A stretch of 64,000 bases of DNA. It comes from Domibacillus indicus (GTDB lineage: Bacteria; Bacillota; Bacilli; Bacillales; Domibacillaceae). Below the pieces are notes generated by a model, which saw only the letters and a program-made list of their open reading frames with translations, did no database searches and was not told the origin of the DNA. The stretch is from the NCBI RefSeq assembly GCF_023715895.1, contig NZ_JAMBOO010000001.1, forward strand, positions 186,001 to 250,000. The letters run 5' to 3'. This document shows positions 18,993 to 28,198 of the stretch, in pieces; position 1 is the first letter of the stretch, and every line of letters starts with the position of its first letter. The position numbers and the translations under genes were made by a program.

Positions 18993-19984
18993 TTACCCAC
19001 TGCCTCAGCAAGTAATTGAAAGGAGCGTTTCTTTTTTTCAAAATCAAACAAGATCGTCACAGCCATGATCTCATCCGTCCCGCATTTTTCCGCTAATTCC
19101 TCCAGCTGCGTTCGAACAGTGTCCGGTCCTCCCACAATCATACGCTTTCGGTTTTCTTCAACATGCATCCGCTCAAACTTCCCATATGAGTAAGCCGCTG
19201 CTTTTTCCGGTGAAGGTGTGCCGGTTGATCGAATCCCCTGCCCGGTCATCATCAGGGACAGATCAAGGCTTCCCGCAAGAAAATCGGCTTCCTCATCTGT
19301 CTCTGCACATACAAGAAAAACGGCCACAGCGGATTTTGGCTCCTTTAAATGAGAAGACGGCTGAAAGGTACGCCGGTACTCAGCCAGCTCATCGGGCCCC
19401 CCGTCGCCATTAATAAATTTAGCAAATACGTACGGCAGCCCTTTTTGGGCAGCGAGCGCTGCACTGGATGGGCTTGAACCAAGCAGCCACACATCAGGCG
19501 GTACTTCAAGAGCAGGAGTTGCCCTGACACCAGAATACGGATGGGGAACGGGCTGATCATACAAATAAGCGAGCACATCATCAATTTGTTCCGGAAAGCG
19601 GTCTTTTTCCCGCTTCCGGCCATTAGACAGGGCAAACGAAGCCCTCGGCATACCGCCTGGTGCCCGCCCTACACCTAGATCGATTCGCTCCGGAGCAAGC
19701 GCAGACAGTACTTTAAAATTTTCAGCAACTTTATAAGCGCTGTAGTGCGTCAGCATCACACCACCTGAGCCAAGCCGAATGCTGTTTGTTTTTGCAGCCA
19801 AATGGCCGAGCAGCACTTCTGGCGAAGAGCCGGCGAGTGTATCTGCATCATGATGCTCAGATACCCAAAATCGTTCATATCCAAGTTCTTCCGCCCATTG
19901 AGCCAGCTCTACCGTTTCCTGAAGAGCTTTCATAGCGCTTTGTCCTTCCGACAAGGGAGACTGATCCAATATACTAAGCTTCAT
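18977..19984 (-). CDS. Luciferase-like (LLM) flavin-dependent oxidoreductase
   Basis: A 335-residue LLM-class TIM barrel of the type that takes FMNH2 from a flavin reductase. The opening MKLSILDQSPLSEGQSA, WVSEHHD (about 42-48) and LGVGRAPGG (about 105-113) are typical of the YceB/YhbW-like alkanal monooxygenase group. The substrate is unknown. AAAAGGAGAGGGG precedes the ATG, 15 bases after the ytpB-like gene ends, so it appears to be the last gene of a ytpA-ytpB-LLM transcript. Known LLM enzymes hydroxylate or oxidise many small molecules; an action on the YtpB terpenoid is only a suggestion from context. Confidence 0.88.
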   Translation of the reverse strand: MKLSILDQSPLSEGQSAMKALQETVELAQWAEELGYERFWVSEHHDADTLAGSSPEVLLGHLAAKTNSIRLGSGGVMLTHYSAYKVAENFKVLSALAPERIDLGVGRAPGGMPRASFALSNGRKREKDRFPEQIDDVLAYLYDQPVPHPYSGVRATPALEVPPDVWLLGSSPSSAALAAQKGLPYVFAKFINGDGGPDELAEYRRTFQPSSHLKEPKSAVAVFLVCAETDEEADFLAGSLDLSLMMTGQGIRSTGTPSPEKAAAYSYGKFERMHVEENRKRMIVGGPDTVRTQLEELAEKCGTDEIMAVTILFDFEKKKRSFQLLAEAVGNKKLL

Positions 19985-19998
19985 ATGCCCCTCTCCTT

Positions 19999-21075
19999 TT
20001 ACCGGCCGGCCTGGCGCATTTTCCGGTATGTTTTATAAGTTCGGCCATTCCAGTAAAAGAAAATACTGGCCGCTCCAGCTGTATGGACAAGCTTGCGGCA
20101 ATGTCCACGCACGCTTTTTTTGCCAGCCGCTTTTTCTTCCGATAAGTAAACAGCCACAATGCCCTCAATTAAAAATGAATGAAACTTAGCGTGCGGCAGC
20201 CGTTCGGTTCCTTTTTTTGCCTGGCGCAAAAAGTGAAGAAACCGTTCCATCATTTCTGTTTCGTTGTTGTAGTATGTACAGAAATTTAACTCACCATCTT
20301 CCATATCTTCTTCCTGGTCAATAAAGTAGTCGAGCAAAATATGAATGCCCTGCCCATATGGGAAATAGCAGTCACGCACCATTTTGGCGTATGTAGGCGT
20401 AAACGCCGGCTGCATCGCACAAGACATTAAGCAGTATACACCGACTGTCGAACCCGTGCAGGCGGCAAACTCATACCATTCCATTTCCGGTAAATCCGCT
20501 TTGTAACTCTCAAACCAGCGGATCAGGCGCTCTTCCCGCTCTTCTTCGCGAACATGCTTATGAATTTGCAGTTCGCTGTAATAGCGGCTTAAATCCAGCA
20601 CATGCGGTTTTGCCGCTGCAAAGGAAGGTGTTTCTTCCACCACCTGGCGGCAGCCATCAACCAATGCATCTAAATAGCCGCCATCATTCTTGGTTTCACG
20701 AAATCGATAATAATCGCTTTTAGGCTGGCCAGGAAAAAAACAATCACGCAGCGCTTCATGAAGCGCCGCGAAATCATTCGGATCAAATGATGTAGTCTGG
20801 TCGCATAAATTATCGAGATAATCACAAATTAATTGATAAGGCACAATAAAAGAGATCGCTTCTTTTTGGCTATTACCGGCCAGCATTGAAATCACACCGC
20901 CTGCTTCACAGTGGAAGTATTTTTCCTCATACACGTCCATTGCCTGCTTGCGTAGTTCCGGATTGGGTATTTGTTCCGCTAATTCCTTCCATTTGCTCCA
21001 TTCTGTTTTCACAGCAGGGAAAATGGTTTTATATATTTTTCGCATTAACAGGAGCGAATTCGTAGGGACTGTCAT
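19999..21075 (-). CDS. ytpB: Tetraprenyl-beta-curcumene synthase (YtpB, DUF2600)
   Basis: A 358-residue protein of the DUF2600 family. In B. subtilis YtpB cyclises tetraprenyl (C35) diphosphate to tetraprenyl-beta-curcumene, the precursor of sesquarterpenes. Acid-rich stretches DYLDNLCDQTTSFDPND and FIDQEEDMEDGE fit Mg-diphosphate binding, although the family lacks a canonical DDxxD. AGTGAGGTAAG precedes the ATG. It starts 10 bases after ytpA, so the two are almost certainly one operon. Soluble, with no signal peptide. Confidence 0.88.
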   Translation of the reverse strand: MTVPTNSLLLMRKIYKTIFPAVKTEWSKWKELAEQIPNPELRKQAMDVYEEKYFHCEAGGVISMLAGNSQKEAISFIVPYQLICDYLDNLCDQTTSFDPNDFAALHEALRDCFFPGQPKSDYYRFRETKNDGGYLDALVDGCRQVVEETPSFAAAKPHVLDLSRYYSELQIHKHVREEEREERLIRWFESYKADLPEMEWYEFAACTGSTVGVYCLMSCAMQPAFTPTYAKMVRDCYFPYGQGIHILLDYFIDQEEDMEDGELNFCTYYNNETEMMERFLHFLRQAKKGTERLPHAKFHSFLIEGIVAVYLSEEKAAGKKSVRGHCRKLVHTAGAASIFFYWNGRTYKTYRKMRQAGR

Positions 21076-21084
21076 GTTCTTACC

Positions 21085-21894
21085 TCACTTTTCCATAATA
21101 AAACCGAGCGACCGCAATCGGTTGTGGACAAAATCGAGCGCATATTGAAATACATCTTCCCGCTCTGGTTCGTTAAAAATTTCATGATAAAGGCCCGGCC
21201 ATTCCTTGTATTGCAGCTCGGACAGCTCCAGCTTTTTGGCAAATGAACGGGCTGTACTTCCGTCGGTGATCCGGTCTTCTCCCGCCTGCATAATTAAGTG
21301 GGGAATATCCGGCACTTCTCCCGGTCCAGCTGTTGCGATTTTGATGGCCTGCACAATTTCTCTGTACCACCGAACCGATACTTTCCGGACAAACAAAGAG
21401 TCTTCAGCATCAAAGGCCCAAATTTCTTCGTTCCGGGTCGCCATTTCAGACGTAATGCCTGAATCAAATTTCAAGGACGGAGTCATTGAATTTAAGCCGT
21501 GTGTAAGCACATTTAAATGCTTAGGCGGCACATGTTTCATTTTAAATAGAGGAGACGACATAATGACCCCAGCGATCTCCGGCTTTTCCTCCTGTAAATA
21601 GCGGGTAATCACAAGCGCACCCATACTGTGGCCCAGCAAAAACACAGGGACGTTAAATTGGTACGCTGCCTGCACCCAATCCGATAATTCATTTGTATAT
21701 TCTTTAAAAGATGAAATGTGGCCGCGTTTTGCACGTGAAGTCATTCCCTGTCCAGGCAGATCTCCCATGACAACATGAAACCCGTTTTGCCGCCACATTT
21801 CAATAAGCCAGCCGTACCGGCCATGGTGTTCAAGGGCACCATGCACCATCACAATCACGCCTTTTGGCTTTTCTTCACATTCCCATTTCCACAT
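21085..21894 (-). CDS. ytpA: Lysophospholipase-type alpha/beta hydrolase YtpA
   Basis: An alpha/beta hydrolase of about 269 residues. Nucleophile motif GHSMG puts the serine at S90; AGEDRI and GLYHEIFNE near the C-terminus supply the likely Asp and His. B. subtilis YtpA is a phospholipase reported to make the antibiotic lysophospholipid bacilysocin. I chose ATG 21894 (protein begins MWKWECE) because GAAGGAGAGAG lies just upstream; a frame from 21921 is in phase but lacks a site. First gene of the ytpA-ytpB-LLM group. Confidence 0.88.
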   Translation of the reverse strand: MWKWECEEKPKGVIVMVHGALEHHGRYGWLIEMWRQNGFHVVMGDLPGQGMTSRAKRGHISSFKEYTNELSDWVQAAYQFNVPVFLLGHSMGALVITRYLQEEKPEIAGVIMSSPLFKMKHVPPKHLNVLTHGLNSMTPSLKFDSGITSEMATRNEEIWAFDAEDSLFVRKVSVRWYREIVQAIKIATAGPGEVPDIPHLIMQAGEDRITDGSTARSFAKKLELSELQYKEWPGLYHEIFNEPEREDVFQYALDFVHNRLRSLGFIMEK

Positions 21895-22002
21895 AGTGCT
21901 CTCTCCTTCAAAAAACGACAACCGTTTTTTCTATTATACAAATCTTTTGCTGTTCGATAAAATAAAACGGTATAACAGACAAAAAAGAAAGGGGCCTCAA
22001 CC

Positions 22003-22515
22003 ATGATTTATCCGTATAAAGATAAACAGCCGGTTATTGCTGAATCCGCTTTCGTTGCGGACTACGCAACGATTACAGGAGATGTCGTGATCGGCGAACA
22101 ATCTACTATTTGGTATAACACCGTTATACGCGGAGATGTTGCACCGACGATCATTGGCAGTAAAGTAAATATCCAGGACAATTCCGTTCTTCATCAAAGT
22201 CCAAACAACCCGCTCGTCATTGAAGATGAAGTGACAATTGGCCATCAAGTGATCTTACATAGCTGTAAAATTCGAAAAGGCGCCTTGATCGGCATGGGAT
22301 CCATTATTTTAGACAATGCCGAAATCGGAGAAGGTGCATTTATCGGCGCGGGCAGCCTTGTACCGCCGGGTAAGGCGATTCCTCCAAATACAATGGCCTT
22401 CGGACGGCCTGCTAAAGTAGTGCGAAATGTAAATGAAGAAGACCGCAAAGACATGGAACGTATCGTGCGTGAATACGCTGAAAAAGGCCAGTATTATAAA
22501 TCTATTCAAGCATAA
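22003..22515 (+). CDS. ytoA: Gamma-carbonic-anhydrase-like hexapeptide repeat protein YtoA
   Basis: A 170-residue left-handed beta-helix built of hexapeptide repeats (for example VVIGEQSTIWYNTVIRGD, VTIGHQVILHSCKI). Metal-binding histidines of gamma carbonic anhydrases appear in QSPNNPL/TIGHQVILHSC. It resembles B. subtilis YtoA; enzymatic activity is not established for that branch. AGAAAGGGG precedes the ATG. Transcribed divergently from ytpA. Confidence 0.87.
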   Translation: MIYPYKDKQPVIAESAFVADYATITGDVVIGEQSTIWYNTVIRGDVAPTIIGSKVNIQDNSVLHQSPNNPLVIEDEVTIGHQVILHSCKIRKGALIGMGSIILDNAEIGEGAFIGAGSLVPPGKAIPPNTMAFGRPAKVVRNVNEEDRKDMERIVREYAEKGQYYKSIQA

Positions 22516-22550
22516 AAAAACCATGCCCGAGTATTTGGGCATGGTTTTTT
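22514..22550. terminator. Bidirectional terminator between ytoA and metK
   Basis: AAAAAACCATGCCC / GGGCATGGTTTTTT stem with T-runs on both strands for the convergent genes. Confidence 0.92.
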
Positions 22551-22551
22551 A

Positions 22552-23748
22552 TTACTTCGCAGCTGCTTTCAATGCTTCTGCTTTATCTGTACGTTCCCAC
22601 GGAAGATCTACATCCGTGCGGCCAAAATGGCCATAAGCTGCTGTCTGACGGTAAATCGGACGGCGAAGGTCCAGCATTTTAATAATGCCTGCTGGACGAA
22701 GATCGAAGTTTTGACGAATTACGTCAACAAGCGTTTCTTCCGCTACTGTTCCAGTTCCGAAAGTATCAACTGAAATTGACACCGGATGTGCTACACCGAT
22801 TGCATAAGCAAGCTGTACTTCACATTTGTCCGCAAGGCCTGCTGCTACGATGTTTTTCGCTACATAGCGTGCTGCATAAGCGGCAGAGCGGTCAACTTTT
22901 GTTGGATCTTTACCAGAGAACGCGCCGCCGCCGTGACGTGCATATCCACCGTACGTATCTACAATGATTTTACGGCCTGTTAAGCCTGCATCCCCTTGAG
23001 GTCCGCCGATAACGAAACGACCCGTTGGGTTAATAAAGAATTTTGTTTCCGCGTCGATTAATTCGGCTGGAACCACTTCATTAATCACTTGTTCGCGAAT
23101 TTCTTTTTGAATTTGCTCAAGTGTTACTTCTGGATGGTGCTGCGTAGAAATAACGATTGTATCAACACGAACAGGTTTGCCGTTTTCATCGTACTCAACT
23201 GTTACTTGCGTTTTACCATCTGGACGAAGGTAATCAAGTGTCTCGTTTTTGCGCACTTCTGTTAAACGGCGTGCCAATTTATGAGCAAGTGAGATTGGAA
23301 GCGGCATAAGCTCTTCTGTTTCGTTACACGCAAAACCGAACATTAAGCCCTGGTCTCCGGCACCGATTTCATCAAGCTCTTTATCCGTCATTTGGCCTTC
23401 ACGCGCTTCAAGAGCTACGTTAACCCCTGCTGCAATATCAGGTGACTGTTCATCGATAGATGTTAAAACCCCTGCTGTTTCAGAGTCAAATCCGTATTTT
23501 GCACGAACATACCCGATTTCTTTTACCGTTTCACGAACGATTTTTGGAATATCCACATAAGAAGTAGTGGTAATTTCCCCTGCAACAAGAACAAGTCCAG
23601 TTGTTACAGATGTTTCCGCTGCCACGCGGGCATTCGGATCTTTGTCAAGAATGGCATCAAGAATCGCATCGGAAATCTGGTCACAGATTTTGTCCGGATG
23701 TCCTTCCGTTACGGACTCTGATGTAAACAGGCGGCGCTGTTTTGTCAT
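22552..23748 (-). CDS. metK: S-adenosylmethionine synthetase
   Basis: A protein of about 398 residues that makes SAM from methionine and ATP. Signatures: [15 protein letters not shown] (about 14-28), [12 protein letters not shown] and [16 protein letters not shown]. The true start is ATG 23748, preceded by AAGGAGGAA; reading upstream in frame would enter the riboswitch terminator. Expression is controlled by the SAM-I riboswitch directly upstream, which closes a product-feedback loop. Confidence 0.97.
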   Translation of the reverse strand: MTKQRRLFTSESVTEGHPDKICDQISDAILDAILDKDPNARVAAETSVTTGLVLVAGEITTTSYVDIPKIVRETVKEIGYVRAKYGFDSETAGVLTSIDEQSPDIAAGVNVALEAREGQMTDKELDEIGAGDQGLMFGFACNETEELMPLPISLAHKLARRLTEVRKNETLDYLRPDGKTQVTVEYDENGKPVRVDTIVISTQHHPEVTLEQIQKEIREQVINEVVPAELIDAETKFFINPTGRFVIGGPQGDAGLTGRKIIVDTYGGYARHGGGAFSGKDPTKVDRSAAYAARYVAKNIVAAGLADKCEVQLAYAIGVAHPVSISVDTFGTGTVAEETLVDVIRQNFDLRPAGIIKMLDLRRPIYRQTAAYGHFGRTDVDLPWERTDKAEALKAAAK

Positions 23749-23812
23749 GAAAAAATTCCTCCTTAAAATCAGTGTGTGTACGGTACTCATTTCCCTCAGG
23801 TGATCCAGAAAA

Positions 23813-23978
23813 TAAAAAAACTCTCCCGGCATTGAGAGAGGAAAGGTTGTTTTCACTCGGGCCTTTCACTCTTATCGTCCAAGGCTGATCCTTGCTCAGG
23901 TTTAGCACCTTGTCCGTAAAGTACGGCAGGTTGCTGGGTTTCACAGGGCCTGTCCCTCCACCAACTCAGGATAAGAGT
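23813..23978 (-). promoter_or_regulatory. SAM-I (S-box) riboswitch with terminator, upstream of metK
   Basis: The minus strand carries the S-box core: CTCTTATC...GAG, GGTGGAGGGA, GGCCC, GAAACCCAGCAACC, and closing GATAAGAG. Aptamer about 23978-23868. The expression platform is the stem CTCTC...GAGAG followed by seven T (23838-23813). SAM binding is expected to favour the terminator and switch metK off. Confidence 0.95.
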
Positions 23979-23994
23979 ATCCGTTCAAGTGTCA

Positions 23995-24023
23995 ATGTTA
24001 CGAAATATCGCGCTTCGTGTCAA
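23995..24023 (-). promoter_or_regulatory. SigA promoter of metK
   Basis: TTGACA (24023-24018), 17-base spacer, TAACAT (24000-23995) on the minus strand, just before the S-box leader. Confidence 0.85.
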
Positions 24024-24243
24024 CCCGTTTCTCTTTCAAAAAGCAAACAATTTTTAAAGGTGCTTTTTTTTGTATCCCGCTTTTCTTCCTATTTAATTAA
24101 ATTCACATATTTAGTAGCATGGCCCAAAAAATATAAAAATATACGAAAAATTTCATCCAATAGTATAGACTATTCATTTCAATGTGTTATACTAATTTCA
24201 AGTTAATCAAACACATTAAAACTTAAATAAAGGATGGTTGTAC

Positions 24244-25833
24244 ATGATGAACTCTTTAACTGTTTCCAGCGAATTAACTGAGCTGCTCAAAGGCTCCAAT
24301 ATTCTCGTTCAGCCTTCTGTACCGGTTCTTGTAGAAAAGGTACTTCAACGCGGCGAAGGTGTTTTAACCGCGTCCGGTGCTGTTCGCGCCGAAACAGGCA
24401 AATATACAGGCCGCTCCCCAAAAGACAAGTTTACTGTCCGGGAAGCATCTGTTGAAAACAGCATAGACTGGGGTTCAGTCAACCAGCCGATTTCTGAAGA
24501 AGCGTTTAACCGCTTGTATGAAAAAGTGGTTTCTCATTTAAAAGAAAAAGAAGAACTGTTTCTTTTCAAAGGCTTTGCCGGTGCAGATCAAAAACACCGC
24601 CTTCCGATTCAGGTTGTAAATGAATATGCCTGGCATAACCTATTTGCGCACCAATTGTTCATTCGTCCGACAGAAGAAGAGCTTAAAACACATGACGCAG
24701 GCTTCACTATTTTGTCAGCGCCTTCTTTCCAGGCGGATCCTCTTACAGATGGCACAAACTCTGAAACATTTATTATTGTTTCCTTTGAACAGCGTGTTAT
24801 TCTTATTGGCGGCACAGAATATGCCGGTGAAATGAAAAAATCCATTTTTTCTGTGATGAACTACCTTCTGCCGCAAAATAATGTCCTGCCAATGCATTGC
24901 TCAGCAAACGTCGGCTACGAAGGAGATGTAGCCCTGTTCTTCGGTCTTTCGGGTACTGGAAAAACGACGCTTTCCGCTGATCCAAACCGCCGTTTGATTG
25001 GCGATGATGAACATGGATGGTCCGCCAACGGGGTGTTCAATATTGAAGGCGGATGCTATGCGAAGACAATTGGCCTGACACGCGAAAAAGAACCACAAAT
25101 TTTTGATGCGATTCGTTTTGGTTCTGTTCTTGAAAATGTTGTCCTTGATTCTAAAACACGGGAGCCGGATTACGACGATAACACATTAACCGAAAATACA
25201 CGGGCCGCTTACCCGCTTCAAGCCATTGATAATATTGTAGACCCGAGCGTTGCCGGTCATCCGAATACGATTATTTTCCTGACTGCAGATGCGTTTGGTG
25301 TGCTGCCTCCAATCAGCAAACTGTCGAAAGAACAAGCAATGTACCACTTTTTAAGTGGGTACACCTCTAAACTTGCTGGTACAGAACGCGGTATTACAAG
25401 CCCTCAGGCAACGTTCTCTACTTGCTTTGGGTCACCGTTCCTGCCGCTGCATGCAACGGTTTATGCAGAAATGCTCGGCAAAAAAATCGATGAGCAGAAT
25501 GTGCAAGTTTTCCTCGTGAACACAGGCTGGACAGGCGGCGAGTATGGCACTGGCGAACGAATGAAGCTTTCCTACACGCGTGCAATGATTCAAGCTGCTC
25601 TAGAAGGCGAATTGGCGCACACACCAACTTATAAAACAAAAGTTTTTGGCCTGGAAATTCCACTTCATGTTCCAGGTGTGCCGGATGATGTTTTGATTCC
25701 ACGCAAGGCATGGGCGGATGAAAAAGCCTTTATGCAAAAAGCGCAGGAATTAGCAGCAAAGTTCCGGGAAAACTTCAAAAAATTCAGCGGTGTAGCAGAT
25801 GAAATTGCTCAAAAAGGCGGTCCGCTTCTTTAA
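24244..25833 (+). CDS. pckA: Phosphoenolpyruvate carboxykinase (ATP)
   Basis: A protein of about 529 residues that converts oxaloacetate and ATP to phosphoenolpyruvate in gluconeogenesis. The kinase P-loop [11 protein letters not shown] is at about 234-244; GDDEHGW and the substrate-loop TGRSPKDKF are also present. AAAGGATGG precedes a TTG (24238) and two ATGs (24244, 24247); 24244 has the best spacing. A TATACT -10 at 24188-24193 is the likely promoter, with a weak -35. Catabolite control is known in B. subtilis via CcpN; I could not identify a CcpN site here. Confidence 0.96.
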   Translation: MMNSLTVSSELTELLKGSNILVQPSVPVLVEKVLQRGEGVLTASGAVRAETGKYTGRSPKDKFTVREASVENSIDWGSVNQPISEEAFNRLYEKVVSHLKEKEELFLFKGFAGADQKHRLPIQVVNEYAWHNLFAHQLFIRPTEEELKTHDAGFTILSAPSFQADPLTDGTNSETFIIVSFEQRVILIGGTEYAGEMKKSIFSVMNYLLPQNNVLPMHCSANVGYEGDVALFFGLSGTGKTTLSADPNRRLIGDDEHGWSANGVFNIEGGCYAKTIGLTREKEPQIFDAIRFGSVLENVVLDSKTREPDYDDNTLTENTRAAYPLQAIDNIVDPSVAGHPNTIIFLTADAFGVLPPISKLSKEQAMYHFLSGYTSKLAGTERGITSPQATFSTCFGSPFLPLHATVYAEMLGKKIDEQNVQVFLVNTGWTGGEYGTGERMKLSYTRAMIQAALEGELAHTPTYKTKVFGLEIPLHVPGVPDDVLIPRKAWADEKAFMQKAQELAAKFRENFKKFSGVADEIAQKGGPLL

Positions 25834-25840
25834 CCCATAC

Positions 25841-25877
25841 AGAAAGCCCGAAGGATCAATCCTTCGGGCTTTCTTAC
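25841..25877 (+). terminator. First pckA terminator
   Basis: AGAAAGCCCGAAGGA / TCCTTCGGGCTTTCT stem followed by T-rich sequence on the plus strand. Confidence 0.88.
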
Positions 25878-25893
25878 TTTTTGTCTACACTCT

Positions 25894-25932
25894 TAAAGCC
25901 CGAGGGACTGTCTCTCTCGGGCTTTCATTTTT
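25894..25932 (+). terminator. Second, related terminator downstream of pckA
   Basis: AAAGCCCGAGGGA pairs with CTCGGGCTTT, then CATTTTTT. The stem sequence echoes the first terminator (shared AAAGCCCGA...GGGCTTT core), so the pair looks duplicated. It also marks the end of the convergent ytmB-like gene. Confidence 0.75.
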
Positions 25933-26174
25933 TAATTCGTTGATTTCAAAGAAACGAGCGTATAGGTAATGGTCGTTTTCCCCTGCTGCCATTCTACTTT
26001 TTTAATGAGGGCGGTACCGCTTTGTTCGCTGTCTTTTGTTTTAAACACGGCAATTGGAATATCAATTGGATACAGCCGGTAGCCGTCTTTTTGAAGAACG
26101 AACCGATTTTCTTCCTCCCGTACTTCATTTCCTTTTGTGACAATCATCGTATTTAGTTCCATAGGCATTCCCAT
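25932..26174 (-). CDS. ytmB: DUF2584 family protein YtmB
   Basis: An 80-residue small protein with alternating polar and hydrophobic residues typical of a beta barrel; no membrane segment. Sequence MPMELNTMIVTKGNEVR and position beside ytmA match the Bacillus YtmB/DUF2584 family, whose function is unknown. AAGGGGGA precedes the ATG, and it begins four bases after the ytmA stop: probably the last gene of ytkD-ytmA-ytmB. Confidence 0.75.
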   Translation of the reverse strand: MGMPMELNTMIVTKGNEVREEENRFVLQKDGYRLYPIDIPIAVFKTKDSEQSGTALIKKVEWQQGKTTITYTLVSLKSTN

Positions 26175-26178
26175 GATT

Positions 26179-26928
26179 TTAATCCCCCTTTATCCATTTT
26201 GCAATGTAACCGACAATCTGACGGTTTACTGCAGGTGGTATGTAATGATCATATTTATCCAAATACATCGTGTCTGCATGCGGCACAGCTTCCTTCAGCC
26301 GGTAAGCATGCTCTACCGATACATTCTTGTCACTGCGGCCGTGAATAATCAGCACAGGCGCTGTGATCTGGCCGGCTTCTTCCAGGGGTGTACGCCAGTC
26401 GTACGCCTCCGGCACTTTTTGGGGCGTTCCGCCGATCACACGTTTCATCATTCGGCGCATATCCTTTCTTTCTTCATACGTAAGTTTCATGTCGGATACG
26501 CCGCCCCATGTAACAAGTGAAGACACCGGCCGGTGGATGGCTGTCCAAAGAGCCATGATTCCGCCTCGTGAAAAGCCAAACACATGAATCCGGCCATTTT
26601 TTATACGCTGATGATTTCTCAAAAGGTCAAAAGCGCTAAAGGCATCTTCGCGGTCTTCTCCTGCGAAGTCTTCATTTCCTTCTCCGCCGCGATTGCCTCT
26701 GTAAAACGGTGCGAAGACAATAAATCCTTCTGCAGCGAATTCGGCGACTCTTGACGGCCGCACCATGCCAATGCCTTTAATACCGCCTCGCAAGTATAAA
26801 AAACCTTCGTACGATTCCTGGTCAGCCGGCTCCGCTAAAAAGCCTTTTACTAAAAGACCCGCAGACTTATAATGAACCAGGAAAAGACGTACATGTGGAT
26901 TTGGCGATGGGTACGGTATACACTCCAT
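26179..26928 (-). CDS. ytmA: Prolyl-oligopeptidase-like alpha/beta hydrolase YtmA
   Basis: A 249-residue cytoplasmic hydrolase. The nucleophile elbow GFSRGG places serine S120; HGRSDKNV carries the probable Asp and KYDHYIP the His. It resembles the S9 peptidase catalytic domain without a propeller, so it may be an esterase or small-peptide hydrolase. Its ATG overlaps the ytkD stop by one base (TAATG), showing tight coupling. Confidence 0.82.
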   Translation of the reverse strand: MECIPYPSPNPHVRLFLVHYKSAGLLVKGFLAEPADQESYEGFLYLRGGIKGIGMVRPSRVAEFAAEGFIVFAPFYRGNRGGEGNEDFAGEDREDAFSAFDLLRNHQRIKNGRIHVFGFSRGGIMALWTAIHRPVSSLVTWGGVSDMKLTYEERKDMRRMMKRVIGGTPQKVPEAYDWRTPLEEAGQITAPVLIIHGRSDKNVSVEHAYRLKEAVPHADTMYLDKYDHYIPPAVNRQIVGYIAKWIKGD

Positions 26929-27401
26929 TAGACCAGCCCCTTTCTCCTTACTTCTGATAACGCGAGCGGAATCATTTCATCTTTCATTAAAAAAGAATAA
27001 TGAGCTCCAAAGCGCGCTTCGAGCAAATCATCCTTTTCTATATATGGACCGTCTGTTTCTAAATAATCTTGTTTCTTTTTTATATCCGTTACGTGCGCAA
27101 AAAAAACCGCTTTTGAAAACGGCTGCTCTGGTGCATGAACATAATACTCACCTATGAAGTGCAAACCGGATATCGCGGCCCCCGTTTCTTCTGCCACTTC
27201 CCTGTGGGCTGCTGCTTCAAGCGTTTCACCCGGTTCTCTTTTTCCGCCCGGACATTCAAGGCCTCGCACTTTATGTTTTGTTAAAAGCCAAGAATGCTCG
27301 AATCGGCATAAAACAAGAACGTGAGACGGCGCCCTTCCAAACGCTCCTCTTGTAAACACCATCGTAACAGGATAATTGTTTTGATCGGTAAAACTGTGCA
27401 A
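26928..27401 (-). CDS. ytkD: Nudix hydrolase YtkD
   Basis: A 157-residue Nudix enzyme. The complete Nudix box runs from G53 to A75 (GKREPGE...REVAEETGA) with all metal-binding glutamates. B. subtilis YtkD hydrolyses (oxidised) purine nucleoside triphosphates and protects against 8-oxo-dGTP. The TTG start at 27401 is supported by GGTGAGGG seven bases upstream; an overlapping ATG is out of frame. First gene of ytkD-ytmA-ytmB. Confidence 0.88.
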   Translation of the reverse strand: MHSFTDQNNYPVTMVFTRGAFGRAPSHVLVLCRFEHSWLLTKHKVRGLECPGGKREPGETLEAAAHREVAEETGAAISGLHFIGEYYVHAPEQPFSKAVFFAHVTDIKKKQDYLETDGPYIEKDDLLEARFGAHYSFLMKDEMIPLALSEVRRKGLV

Positions 27402-27435
27402 CCGGCATCCCTCACCCCTGCTTGCTTTCTCTCTA

Positions 27436-27744
27436 TTATACGTTATTTCTCCACGTTTTTATATGTTGTCGTGCGTCTTCATCCCCAAGTTCATAGATTT
27501 TTTCGTATACCGCCATCATATAGTCGTCATACCGGTCATTGTTTTGATCTTCATGATACGGAATAGCAGGAACGTGCGCCCGCCAGAACGAGCCAAAGTC
27601 CTCCCGGTTCATTCCATTTAACAGCTCACGCAGCGATTGTATTTCCCTATCATTGGCAAAAACACGAAAATTCCATGGGGACACATCCGGCTGTGATTGA
27701 ATTTCTCCATTCGCGATGGCAATATAGTAAGGCTGTTTTTCCAC
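27436..27744 (-). CDS. Conserved small acidic protein of unknown function
   Basis: 102 residues from a GTG start with AAGGAGGG at good spacing. The sequence (MEKQPYYIAIANGEIQSQ...FWRAHVPAIPYHEDQNND) is rich in aromatic and acidic residues and has no signal or membrane segment. It lies between ytkD and the divergent 80-residue gene. I do not recognise a characterised family; strong translation signals and clean coding character support a real gene. Confidence 0.65.
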   Translation of the reverse strand: MEKQPYYIAIANGEIQSQPDVSPWNFRVFANDREIQSLRELLNGMNREDFGSFWRAHVPAIPYHEDQNNDRYDDYMMAVYEKIYELGDEDARQHIKTWRNNV

Positions 27745-27865
27745 ATCAATCCCTCCTTTTTACAGCATGTGCGCTTTTTCTTTTCTTCATTCAATAAAAA
27801 AAGTTGGAATATGATAGCGTTTTCATGTATAACTATATATATATTCTTAAAAAGGAGGCACAGCG

Positions 27866-28108
27866 ATGAAATTTGTAAATGAATTGTTTGAGCTGTATCG
27901 CGGCCGGCTGCAGGGAACAGAAGACGACCTGGATATGATCACGCTGACCGTTCTTGGTGAAATGACTGAGACAGATATCCTGTCCATCATTGGAGAAATG
28001 CCGAATGAAGAACTTGCCTGGCTGTTCCGCGTTTATTTGTACGAAGGATTAAAAGAAAAATTCAACCAGGATCAAATACCTGCCGATCGAAACCGCCTGC
28101 TCCATTAA
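27866..28108 (+). CDS. Small conserved protein (DUF6154-like)
   Basis: 80 residues, MKFVNELFELYRGRLQGTED, acidic and predicted largely helical, without membrane segment. AAAAAGGAGGCACAGCG precedes the ATG and a terminator follows the stop directly, so it is a single-gene unit. It looks like the small DUF6154 family of Bacillaceae, remembered only by its size and pattern; function unknown. Confidence 0.65.
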   Translation: MKFVNELFELYRGRLQGTEDDLDMITLTVLGEMTETDILSIIGEMPNEELAWLFRVYLYEGLKEKFNQDQIPADRNRLLH

Positions 28109-28117
28109 TACATAAAG

Positions 28118-28150
28118 AAAAAACGGAGAGGGCTCATTCTCCGTTTTTTT
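28118..28150 (+). terminator. Terminator of the 80-residue gene
   Basis: AAAAAACGGAGA / TCTCCGTTTTTTT stem with T-run, 10 bases past the stop. Confidence 0.9.
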
Positions 28151-28162
28151 GTTTCCTTTCAT

Positions 28163-28191
28163 AAAAAAAACCGAGCTCTTATCGGCTCGGC
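28163..28191 (-). terminator. Terminator of dps
   Basis: On the minus strand CCGAGC / GCTCGG stem followed by eight T, immediately after the dps stop. Confidence 0.88.
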
Positions 28192-28198
28192 TTGTTCA

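Noticed and set aside
23866-23980. rRNA- or tRNA-like structured RNA before metK
   Set aside because: All conserved segments match the S-box aptamer, so it is a SAM-I riboswitch.
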